From positions 43,757-54,546 of the forward strand of contig QKYT01000526.1 of the NCBI GenBank assembly GCA_003550305.1: a stretch of 10,790 nt of DNA, in the 5' to 3' direction. The notes below the pieces were generated by a model. It made no database searches, was not told the origin of the DNA, and was given only the letters and a program-made list of their open reading frames with translations. Positions 1 to 8,414 of the stretch are shown here, one piece after another. The stretch is from Glomus cerebriforme. Lineage: Eukaryota > Glomeromycota > Glomeromycetes > Glomerales > Glomeraceae. A program made the position numbers and the translations under genes. Numbering within the stretch: position 1 is the stretch's first letter; each line of letters starts with the position of its first letter.

Positions 1-205
1 TGCGGCGCGGTTTTGCAAACACTGCACTGAACCACAATCATGATATGATATATATATATATAAATAAAAATGGTCCCTGTTTTGCTGCATGATGCTAACC
101 AAATTAATACCTACCTCCTTCCTTTTTGAGAATGCATCATTTATCATAACAGCCAATAACAAGCGATAACACTATCAAAATGTCAATCAGCTGACACTAA
201 CAACT

Positions 206-263
206 ATATAGTGCATTCTGTATATAGTGTTAATATGTCGTGGATTGAAAATTTAATATAGTG
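206..263. repeat. Three spaced copies of ATATAGTG
   Basis: The octamer ATATAGTG occurs at 206-213, 222-229 and 256-263, the first two inside the 9-mer TATATAGTG (205-213 and 221-229). The cluster lies 300-360 bp upstream of the BTB-BACK-TLDc start. It could be a transcription-factor site cluster or the worn end of a repeat; in AT-rich DNA chance is also possible. Confidence 0.3.
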
Positions 264-315
264 CGGTTAACATTACGTTCAAGTTAAGGAGGTTAAAGAG
301 ATTAATATAAACGCG

Positions 316-359
316 CTAGAAAAAGAAAATATACACGATCATGTTATTTTCTTTTTTAG
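316..359. repeat. Hairpin-forming inverted repeat upstream of the BTB gene
   Basis: The arm at 316-331 (CTAGAAAAAGAAAATA) is the reverse complement of 345-359 apart from one extra G at 319. This gives 15 paired bases with one bulge around a 13-base loop. Twelve bases pair perfectly next to the loop. It sits about 205 bp before the start codon, so it is more likely promoter sequence or a repeat relic than part of the mRNA. Confidence 0.5.
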
Positions 360-454
360 AGAATGCCAGCCGGAAACGATTTCTAAATAAAACTTTGCGT
401 TTGACATTTAAAAATAAATAAATAAATTAGGAAATGATGAGCCATAGACTAGAA

Positions 455-485
455 CTCCAATTGGAGGGATATTTGATGTATAAAT
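455..485 (+). promoter_or_regulatory. Candidate core promoter of the BTB-BACK-TLDc gene: 12-bp palindrome plus TATA-like element
   Basis: TATAAAT lies at 479-485, 81 bp before the ATG, a plausible TATA distance for a short 5' UTR. Immediately upstream is a perfect 12-bp palindrome, CTCCAATTGGAG (455-466), the shape of a dimeric factor site, and just downstream is GGCGCC (486-491). A pyrimidine-rich run (about 540-556) follows before the start codon. No transcript data support the start point; this is inference from position and sequence. Confidence 0.35.
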
Positions 486-565
486 GGCGCCACTGTAAGA
501 CTAGGCTAAAATGATCATCATATCCGTGATTAAAAAAAATTTTCTCTTTTGTTCTTAAAACAAAA

Positions 566-2031
566 ATGCCTTTTGAATGTCCTCAAGAAGTTATTAGTGA
601 TTTGGAGAAATTACTTGAAAATGATAAAGAATACGATGTTATTATTTACGCTGGCGAAAATGAAAATGTAAAGGAACTTCATGCACATTCACTTATTTTA
701 CGCACAAGGTCACAATATTTTCATGCAGCATTTTCTAAAGAATGGGCTGAAAAAAAGGATGGAAAATTTATTTTTAAAAAACCCAATATTCCATTTCGAT
801 TATTTGAAATGATTTTAAGGTAATTTAAAAGTTATAATTGAAAAGTTATGGGATATATTGTAATTTACGTAAAATCACAAATATATTTATTTTTTTTATA
901 TTCAGATTTATTTATTGCGGAAAGATTAATCTGGAGCAATTACAAGAAACTGATGTTTTAAAACTTTTGATTGTAGTGGATGAACTTAACATTCAGACCT
1001 TAATTCAATATATTCAAGATTACTTGATTAAACATCAGGATGAATTTTTACAACGAAATCCTGTTGAAATTCTTGAAACATCTTATCAACATAGTTCTTT
1101 CTCAGATTTATGGCATGTTTCTCTCGATAAAATTTGTGAGGATCCTAATTTATTGTTTAATTCTAATAAATTTGTCAGTCTAAAAGCACCATTATTGGAG
1201 TTACTTTTGAAAAGGGATGATTTATTATTGGATGAAATTGTTATATGGGATAATTTGATTAAATGGTGTTTGGCTCAACACTCTGATATTTCACAAAATC
1301 CTAAACAATGGAATCAAGAAGAAATTACAATTATGGAACGAACTATTCATAGATTTGTTCCATNAATNAGATTTTATTANATTANTTCAGAAGATTTTAT
1401 TATTAAAGTACATCCTTTTAGAGAAATATTACCAAAAGATTTAATTAGTGACATACTTGTATTTCNCATGGCTCNAAATAAGCAATTAAATATGAATATA
1501 CAATCTCCTAGGCGGCAATCAACATATAATATTGATTCTATTATAATTAATCAAAAACATATTACAATTATTGCAAATTGGATTGGTAGAAAATCCTATA
1601 AATTTAATCTTTTATTTAGAGCCAGCAGAGACGGTAATANAGCTGAANAATTTCATAAAAAATGTGATAACAAAGGACCTACTATTGTTATTGTAAAAAT
1701 CGAAAATTCAGAACATATAGTTGGAGGATATAATCCACTTAGCTGGGATTCTAGTGATACATTTAAGTCCACCTGTGATAGCTTTATATTCTCACTTACA
1801 GATAGAAGTAACCTTTATAGTGCAAAAGTAGGCTATAGTTATGGTGATTTAAATTCTATAGGTTGTTCTTCATATCATGGCCCAATGTTTAGTCATGATC
1901 ATAATGGTAAAGATTTCAATTTTTGTGACGATACTTGGTATAGTGATGTGAATCGTGCTTATCCTAAAGTAGATATACCAGCAAGGTTTAAAGCAGATGA
2001 TTGGGAAATTTTTCAGGTTATTAAAAAATAA
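566..2031 (+). CDS. BTB/POZ-BACK-TLDc domain protein, two exons, 459 aa
   Basis: Exons are 566-819 and 906-2031. The 86-bp intron (GTAATT...TTCAG) splits the Arg85 codon and restores the family run ILR-FIYCGKINL; unspliced, translation stops at 821-823. Order: BTB about residues 20-120 (EYDVIIYAG, then ELHAHSLILRTRSQYF), BACK-like helices about 130-260 (FVSLKAPLLELLLKRDDL), TLDc about 295-457, with VGGYNPL at 357-363 and the end FQVIKK. In this family BTB mediates dimerisation and often Cullin-3 binding; TLDc proteins are linked to oxidative stress and V-ATPase regulation. That biochemistry is family knowledge, not shown here. The loop after the first TLDc segment looks several residues shorter than in copies I recall. 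Eight N bases (1364, 1368, 1380, 1385, 1466, 1475, 1640, 1648) leave some residues unknown; at codons 1363-1365 and 1378-1380 a stop cannot be excluded. AATAAA overlaps the TAA stop (2027-2032). It is convergent with the next gene. Confidence 0.93.
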
Positions 2032-2538
2032 ACATTTTTATTCAATATATTATTATTACAATTTGTTGAACTTTTTTTTTTTAAAAAACATAAAATGTAG
2101 TGTAATTTTTTTACTCGTCGGACTTAGGTTTCAAAACCTCTAAAATAAAATTTTATTGGTTTTTTTTACATAATTATTTTTTCTTCTAAATTCTAATGTA
2201 CTGTATAATAGCAAAATATCAATAAATTATTTTTTCCGTTATCCTTATATATAATCGAGTTAAAAAATATTTTAAGTCCTCGTCCACCATAATAATATTG
2301 TGTACAGATGATGATATACTTTAAACTAAAACGACAAATTTTTGCATATTATCTAGAATTACAACTCGGGCTATATTGTATGAGATGAAATTGTTTAATT
2401 AAATTTCTCAAAATTTTTTATTAAATTTTCTTAATTATTTTTTACCAAAATACCGTCAATGATATTAATAATTAAAATATTTTGTTTTTAGATTAGAATG
2501 AAAGAAATTTTTATTTCAAACCAAAAAAATTTACGCGT

Positions 2539-2562
2539 CCCTAGGGTGCAATAACATTGCAC
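2539..2562. repeat. Overlapping palindrome and hairpin
   Basis: CCCTAGGG (2539-2546) is a perfect palindrome and its last G starts a perfect 7-bp stem, GTGCAAT (2546-2552) with ATTGCAC (2556-2562) around a 3-base loop. The block is GC-richer than the surrounding spacer. It may be a repeat relic or a 3'-end structure on either strand. Confidence 0.4.
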
Positions 2563-2635
2563 GATGAATAAAATTTTCTCTGTATTCTAGTCTTTAAAAA
2601 TTAATTATTATAAAATAAAAATTAAAATAAATTAA

Positions 2636-2658
2636 ATATATATATATATATATATATA
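2636..2658. repeat. AT dinucleotide microsatellite
   Basis: Twenty-three uninterrupted bases of alternating A and T lie in the spacer between the convergent genes. Shorter runs occur near 50-61 and in intron 11 of the minus-strand gene (about 3045-3059). They are length-unstable and likely to vary between nuclei or strains. Confidence 0.85.
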
Positions 2659-2829
2659 CAATTATACTATGTAGTATAAATATTATAAATTAAATAAAAA
2701 CAATAATTTAGTACTTTTATAATAAATTGTCAAATTATGATACTGTAAGTCTGCCATGTACGAATAACCTCCCTAACATTAAATATAATTAAATTAAAGA
2801 AAATTAAATATTGCTACTAATAAGAAATA

Positions 2830-5800
2830 TCATATGTTAAATACTGTATTTATAGAGTCCCTTAATATCGTTAATCTATTCTTATGATTTCCATGAAAAT
2901 ATATAAAAAAGTAATAAATTCTTCCAATAATACTAATACATAATGTAATAAAACTTGAAATAAGCGAAAGAGTAGGAATAATTGTGTAAACAATTATACT
3001 TTTTTGATAATAGATCTAAGTTGGAAAAAAAAGATTGTGTTTAATATATATATATATATTTTTTTTTAACGATTATAATACAATGCTTTATAATTTTCAT
3101 ACCTGAATAATAAATTGAGGAATATCTTCCAAGAAAATATTAATAAAACCAGCCAAAAATACTAATCTTGAAATTTTAGCTGATAATGGAGGTGCAGAAA
3201 AAGCATTTAATCCAGCAATTTTAGATGAAAGAATATGAAGTGCTTCAACATCTGCACTCGATAATACTGTAAATATTGATGTAATAAAGCCATTTTCTTT
3301 ACACCATTTATTAAAATCCTTATTATGAACTATTTCTTGAATTAATGAATAAATGGTCATTGTCATATTAAATAAAATCGGAATTACGACCGAACTAAGA
3401 CTAAAATTAGAATATTTTAGTATAAACAATTTGTCTTTTTCTTAAAAAAAAACAAAACAAGATAAAAGAAACGTAATAGAATTTTTACCTGAAAACAAAT
3501 AAATATGGTACGTCATTTGCACTTATAATGACAAATGCAATATCTAAAATTAAATCATATGTGACCAATATAATTTTTATGATCGAAAAAAAATTTTTGC
3601 CCTAATTAAAATATTAATGGGTATATTAATTTGATTATACAATATCAAATTATCAAAAAAATAAATTAAAATTTACCTCTGGATATTTATAATGCGCATA
3701 AAGTATTATAATACCCGTAATTATAGTTGAAATTAGCAAAATTATTAGGTCATTTTTATACCTTGTCCAAAAATCAGCTACCAGCGTAAATGTTAAATAA
3801 ACAGTTAAATATAATTATAAACAAAAGTTTAAATTTTATACGCAGGGTGACCTATAAACGCACATTATAATATGTCACATAAAATTTGATAATGGCATTT
3901 TCGTCCTTTAAGTAGTATAATATTGTCACGTGACCGGAAACGATCAAGGTGCCACGCTCCTGCGTAAAAATTTAAATAAATAGAATTTATAAATATGGCT
4001 ACTTACGTATTGCTATAACTCCATAATTTTCATCTAAAAATCTTGTAATCCCTCCATTTGATATAATATTATATTTCTTTTGTTGAATCAATTCATTTAA
4101 ATCTTTTAATACGGAATCTGTACTTCTTTCAGTACCAATATTTATAGTAGGTGGCATAATGGTGGCAGAAATTAATACTTGTCCATTTGAGTCTTCAATT
4201 TGAACTTTTTTATGGATTTTTAACCGTATTGGATCGATTGGTATTGCTTGAACCAATTCATCTTTAAGTTGTTTAAGTATATTATTGTGTTTTGAAGTAA
4301 TTTTTTCATAAAATTTAATATTCTTCTCGTCAAATATTAAGCGAGCAATAAATGTGACTTGATCTATTAAATACAAAAACAATTATCATTATGTATTTAT
4401 TACACAAATAATTTGTAAGTAATAAATAAATACCCGCTAACTTTTCTGGAGTCTCCAAAGCTAGAAAAAGAAAATTAAGAAACAGAAATTTCAATTTATT
4501 AAAAAAAAAAAAAAAAAAAAAATTAACCTCAAAATAAATTAAAAAACTTACATGTATTAAAAGTCCAAATTCTTTCTGAAATTTGTAATAAAGGTTCTTC
4601 ATTAAATTGAATTTTAACAAAATTATTTTCTACTCTAATTCCATATTTAGCATTTATTTGATGTAATGTACTAACAAATATTTTTATAGATATAGCAGTT
4701 TCATTAATTAATTGACAAAATTCAGATTGTCCAGGAATTATTTGTCTTAATATAATATCATTATCATTTAAATATTGATATATAATTATATTTTCATTAG
4801 ATGTCATAATTGGTTTATTATAATTTATAATAAAATCAAATGGTTTTCTATTTTTACTTGGAATTTGAACGATTTCATCGATTTTTGGATAAGTTCCGAT
4901 AATGCTGGGATTTTGATATATGTAACGAGAATCTATAAAAAAAAAAAAAAAAAAAAAGATATTTAATTATTCAAATTATTAATATATTAATGTTAAAATT
5001 AAATTTATAAATTAAAATTGTACCCGTAGTGTCAATTGAATTTATTGGATAGTAATTTATATTCCATTTCTGATTATAATTATAATTAAAAGACCAAAAT
5101 AATGATTGTTTTTGCATAATAAACGAGATATAATTATTTTCGTTATCATAAGGTATATCCAATACATGTTTAATTTGAAAATTGTCATCATAAATAACTA
5201 ATGAATTGTTAGATTGTCCTAGATAATCACCATAAAATAACGGTGTAGCAAAAATTTTTTCATTCATTCTATTAAGATAGTTAACATCAATAAAAGTTAC
5301 TGCTCCATTTGATAAAAAATGAATTCGAAAAGAATGGTTTTTAAAGAAAAACAAATATGTATATCCTGATCCATCAAAAGAATTTTTAAACCCTAAATTA
5401 AAATTTAACATTTATATTATTTATTAGATTAAAAAAAGATTTAAATGTAATAATTATTTAATCTTACCTCCTACAAAATATCTAAATTCATTTTCCGAAA
5501 TCATTGAATCAAACGAATGAAGTAAATATCGTTTATAAGGTGGAACATCTTTAAAATATACGATATAAATTTCATTACTTTCATTTTTATTATTATTAAA
5601 TATAGTTTTTGTAAAGATTATAGTAGCATAACCTCCTTCAACTAGAGGTAAAGTCTCGTAACTAAAAATAACAAAAAAAAATCATATAAATAAATATAAT
5701 TTAATAATTAATTATATAATTATTAAACTAATACTTACAAATCTATATTAGTATTGCTTTTTGATACATTATATGTACTTTTTTCTTCTTTTAGTAAATT

Positions 5801-6481
5801 ATTTCTAATAAATTCGCAAATTTAATCAGAATTATTATGATATAATAAAAATAACATTAATAAAATACGTACTTGACGGTAAATTTTGACCAAATCAATG
5901 ATGATTTTTTTGATTCTGTTATTAAAAAGTCTTGCTTTGAATCAAAAGCAACGCTTAATTGATACCCACATAAATTAAGTACACTAAATAATTTTATTAT
6001 TAAATAAATTTAGAATTTTTTTTTTTAAAAAAAATATGCTAAAAACACGTATACTTTGACGATACCTCTGTATTGTTCCATCCCACGTTACAATCATCTG
6101 TTTTCGAGTATTATTTCTAAATGACTCTATAAGAACATATCCATCTATTAATGCACTTGGATTTAAAGAGCATTCTAAATATTTATATCCTTTACATTTA
6201 GGAATAAGATCAGGATACGAGCTCAAGTCAATTTTAACTTTGTTAACTTGTCTATTGACAAAGATAATGCGTAAATGAATTTCATCTGTGTTGAATCTTG
6301 TTTCATTATTTCCCTGACTAAAAAGTAATATAATTGTTCCATCATTATATGTATCTGAACCTTCTAAACGAAGGTTAGGTAAATCTTCATTGTATTCTAA
6401 AGAGTCTAAAGCAAGTGTACTAATAGGTGACAATAATATTATTATAGTGAGGAGCAATAATGTTCTATTTAAAATAGACAT
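2830..6481 (-). CDS. Secretory-route multi-span membrane protein of unknown function, 12 exons, 872 aa
   Basis: Exons run 6481-6066, 5983-5873, 5804-5739, 5661-5468, 5392-5024, 4932-4552, 4460-4434, 4363-4007, 3777-3677, 3601-3489, 3400-3103 and 3015-2830. They total 2619 nt, all junctions are GT-AG and every split codon keeps frame. The start is fixed by an in-frame TAA two codons upstream. Residues 1-24 are a signal peptide (LLLLTIIILLSP core, cut near LALDS). Residues 25-640 form an ectodomain with NxS/T sites (N59, N123, N188, N224). About 523-640 (IFDEKNIKFYEKI, LVQAIPIDPIRLK) resembles a SEA-like juxtamembrane domain. Membrane segments lie near 651-670, 679-700 and 707-733, then a conserved-looking block with SADVEAL (760-766), FINIFLEDIPQFIIQ (797-811) and further hydrophobic stretches to about 851. 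I recall paralogues in Rhizophagus/Gigaspora without known function; a receptor, channel-like or adhesion role is guesswork. No stop interrupts the spliced frame. Confidence 0.88.
3828..3977. mobile_element. MITE-like insertion inside intron 8 (136-bp element plus 7-bp target duplications)
   Basis: The direct repeat TTTAAAT at 3828-3834 and 3971-3977 brackets an element (3835-3970) whose ends are inverted: TTTATACGCAGG (3835-3846) against the reverse complement of 3959-3970, TTTTTACGCAGG, 11 of 12 matching. Inside is a perfect 10-bp palindrome, GTCACGTGAC (3925-3934). Intron 8 is 229 bp against 68-91 bp for the other ten; removing the element and one duplication leaves 86 bp. There is no coding capacity, so it would be non-autonomous. 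The family is not recognised. Because TTTAAA is itself palindromic, the exact border between target duplication and inverted repeat is uncertain. Confidence 0.65.
4501..4522. repeat. A22 homopolymer in intron 6
   Basis: Twenty-two consecutive A on the plus strand are a poly-T run in the transcript, about 40 bases before the acceptor of intron 6, where it may act as the polypyrimidine tract. A similar A21 run at 4937-4957 precedes the acceptor of intron 5. Both are prone to sequencing-length error, but lie in introns, so the reading frame is unaffected. Confidence 0.8.
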
Positions 6482-6560
6482 GTTTTATTTAATTTGATTC
6501 TACGATTAAATTTTATTTATTTTTTTTTTTTAAAAAAAAAAAGAAATTTAAATAAAACTT
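6482..6560 (-). promoter_or_regulatory. 5' flank of the membrane-protein gene with a T11A11 tract
   Basis: Eleven T (6521-6531) are followed directly by eleven A (6532-6542), about 40-60 bp upstream of the start codon. Poly(dA:dT) tracts are known to exclude nucleosomes at fungal promoters, so this is a reasonable promoter landmark. No clear TATA box at a usual distance was found on the minus strand. The bases before ATG (AAAC) are A-rich, as is common around fungal starts. Confidence 0.4.
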
Positions 6561-7138
6561 TTAAAACAAGCAAATCTTATATCATATTTGGAAGTTTATT
6601 GAAAAAATTTAAACTTGTACAGTTATGCACATTATTTATTTGTAATTAAATTAATATTATTGTTTTTGATTTATCCGATATCAAATATATAGATGGTAAT
6701 TTTTTAATTGAAGTTAATAATTCATCGATCACATCATAATCAATGATCCCAATATGTCAAACTTTGTATATCAGATATATATGTATAGATCTTATGTGTA
6801 TCCAATTTGGAGATCTTTCCTTTTATAAATAGCGTCAGTCAAAAGTTATTGCCTTTTTTAGATACTGACTGGAATTATTGTAATTCCGACCCTAAAAAAA
6901 TGCGCACGATGACGATACGGGAATTTGAAAGTTCGAACTTCGAATCATGAAACTTTTTTTCGATGAAATATAATTTTGAATTAAATTTTTTCAAAAAATT
7001 TTTTCGTAAGATCTTTTAAAGTTAGGGTCCATTATTAGTGAACCTTTCATTTAATCATTTTCATTGATTATCCCTACCTTAAATCGGCAATCATTTAAAC
7101 ATCCGCAAAAATCCAGGCAAAGAGATTAACATGATAAA
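6561..7138. other. Intergenic, AT-rich, no gene seen
   Basis: There is no protein-like ORF. Small features are a TATAAATA on the plus strand (6824-6831) with no ORF after it, the hairpin GGAATTA-ttg-TAATTCC (6871-6887), and a 12-bp palindrome AAGTTCGAACTT in the stretch about 6930-6945. I tested the TTCGAAT-like stretch there as a tRNA T-arm; the stems do not pair. Confidence 0.5.
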
Positions 7139-7300
7139 AATAGGGAAATTGTCGAAGGGCATCAAGAATAAATTTGGGAGTAGCCTCCGGATAATAAGGT
7201 TACTTAATGGCATTATGTAATTTCAGGCCCTGAAAAAAGAATGCCGATAGTGTATGCTGATCTTAGAAAAATCATCGCCATTGGTCTAAATAATAATTGA
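7139..7300 (+). pseudogene. Decayed C-lobe of a protein kinase domain
   Basis: One plus-strand frame reads NREIVEGHQE (7139-7168), then three in-frame stops (7169, 7181, 7205), then W and SGPEKRMPIVYADLRKII (7223-7276) before TGA at 7298. The pattern matches the end of tyrosine-kinase-like kinase domains abundant in Glomeromycotina: R-x-IVEG-TP, then CW-x-PEKRP-x-V-x-L-x-KI. The invariant RP is RM here and the position before W, usually Cys, is a stop. About eight extra codons separate the halves. Upstream catalytic motifs (HRD, DFG, APE) were not found nearby, so only the last part of the domain survives. A chance resemblance is possible, but two matching motifs in one frame and in the right order argue against it. 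Confidence 0.45.
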
Positions 7301-7990
7301 AATAAATTTTATAAGTGGATCCACTTATTACAGATATTTGATTTACGGTTACACTAATAAAATCGGTTAAAGGTATTATCTAGAGATTCATGTGAAAATT
7401 TCTTTCAAGATCCGATCTTACTTTTTATTCATAGTTCGGAACCCTATTTTTACTCGCATACTTGATGCTAATATCAAATAAAATTTAGGTAAGCAAACAA
7501 AAGATAATTTAGCATCTTTATTGGTAGGAATAACGTACAAATATATCACTAATTTCGATGATCTTAATTTCGGCGGAAAAAAATTTATCAAAATTTCTTG
7601 AAAAAAGAAATTCCTTTTAAATGTTAGTTATTATGAACTCTGTTGTCTAGGTTTTATTACTTAATCATTAATTAAACATTTTATTGGTTTATAAACAAAA
7701 ATTATATGGGCGATTTATGTTCGTTCAATTAATGTTTCCAACAATAAAACTTTAAAACTATTGTTATTATAATATTTGATGGATAATCTTTTATTATTTT
7801 TATTAAACAATTTCTTCTTGTAGCACAATAAATTAGACGATTGGCCAATTTAATAAAATGCGTCATCAAAAAAAATCCACGGAATTTCTTTAGTTTTCGT
7901 AGGGTGAAAATATATGAAATTAAAATGGAAAAAAATTTTAAATTGAAAAAATTAATAATACTGATGAATAAAAAATGTGAAATAATCCAA
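7301..7990. other. Intergenic, no intact gene; palindrome and one short open frame
   Basis: It holds an 18-bp perfect palindrome (7311-7328) and a 39-codon open frame (7482-7601, plus strand) without a Met start and preceded by TAA. That frame reads in part LVGITYKYITNFDDLNFGG, a composition more protein-like than its surroundings, but I do not recognise it. Nothing else here supports a gene. Confidence 0.4.
7311..7328. repeat. 18-bp perfect palindrome
   Basis: ATAAGTGGATCCACTTAT equals its own reverse complement. It lies just after the kinase relic. It could be a dimeric factor site, a head-to-head junction of repeat ends, or chance. Confidence 0.7.
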
Positions 7991-8040
7991 GATTGGTAAA
8001 ATAAGGTCCCCGAGTAATATTAAAATTAGAATTGGCCAAA

Positions 8041-8090
8041 AATATTAGCCCTTTTTAGACAATTTTTAATAATTCCGGTCAGAATTTTAT
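8041..8090. repeat. Left copy of a diverged direct repeat flanking the GC-rich island
   Basis: ATTAGCCC (8044-8051) is followed 23 bases later by CCGGTCA (8075-8081). The same pair in the same order and orientation occurs at 8856-8863 and 8884-8890, 20 bases apart. The intervening bases are only loosely similar, so the copies are old or the match is partly chance. Confidence 0.35.
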
Positions 8091-8414
8091 TGTAAACTGG
8101 ATAAAGTAATTGGTAATTATTATTTTATAATTAATTAATTTTAAAAAATTTATAATTATATCATATTTACATATATTTACATAAATTTCATAATTTGTCT
8201 TTTTTGGAACGCGCGTTAAGTGCTTCAATATGATTTTGATATTTTTATTAATATAGTTTTTTCTGCTCTGAATTTTTGTATAGACAGTGTAAATAATGAT
8301 TTATGTACATACTGTTCAATAAAAAATGTTATATGTACGATTGCATTTATGCTGTATATACTTAAACATAAACTATTATTATAAATTTTAAGGACCCATA
8401 GATAAAAAAGTTTT
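8091..8414. other. AT-rich stretch with no gene seen
   Basis: The minus-strand open frame covering 8225-8476 starts inside the GC-rich repeat and runs into AT-rich DNA; its composition (Ser/Arg/Leu run, then hydrophobic residues) is typical of translated repeat, and I do not call it. Confidence 0.5.

Larger units (their letters stand above)
2032..2829. other. AT-rich spacer between convergent genes, no coding signal
   Basis: Both flanking genes end here, so it should hold both 3' UTRs and terminators. For the plus-strand gene AATAAA occurs at 2027-2032 and again at 2221-2226. Small symmetric elements are AGGTTT-CA-AAACCT (2126-2139), the perfect palindrome AATAAAATTTTATT (2144-2157), a CCCTAGGG/GTGCAAT hairpin (2539-2562) and an AT dinucleotide run (2636-2658). 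A T11A6 tract lies at 2072-2088. I see no ORF with protein-like composition in any frame. Confidence 0.6.

Noticed and set aside
285..300. AAGGAGG-like string resembling a bacterial ribosome binding site
   Set aside because: The window has spliced eukaryotic genes, so a Shine-Dalgarno reading does not apply.
370..380. 11-mer CCGGAAACGAT shared with 3934-3944
   Set aside because: Similarity stops at the 11-mer, and one such match is expected by chance in a window of this size.
838..905. Independent start at 838 for the second BTB-gene ORF
   Set aside because: The N-terminal part before FIYCGKINL translates the intron. Splicing 819 to 906 gives the continuous BTB domain in frame.
4330..4620. 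Minus-strand ORF of 96 aa
   Set aside because: It spans introns 6 and 7 in another frame, includes a long Phe run from poly-T, and competes with well-phased exons 6-8.
4775..4966. Plus-strand ORF of 63 aa
   Set aside because: It is antisense to exon 6 and ends in a Lys run encoded by the intronic poly-A tract; a shadow frame.
6824..6831. TATAAATA as the promoter of a plus-strand gene
   Set aside because: No ORF or exon-like sequence follows within a useful distance; only the later kinase relic with stops lies downstream.
6930..6956. TTCGAAC/TTCGAATC strings as a tRNA T-arm or pol III B-box
   Set aside because: The flanking bases do not form the 5-bp T stem and no acceptor or anticodon arms fit upstream.
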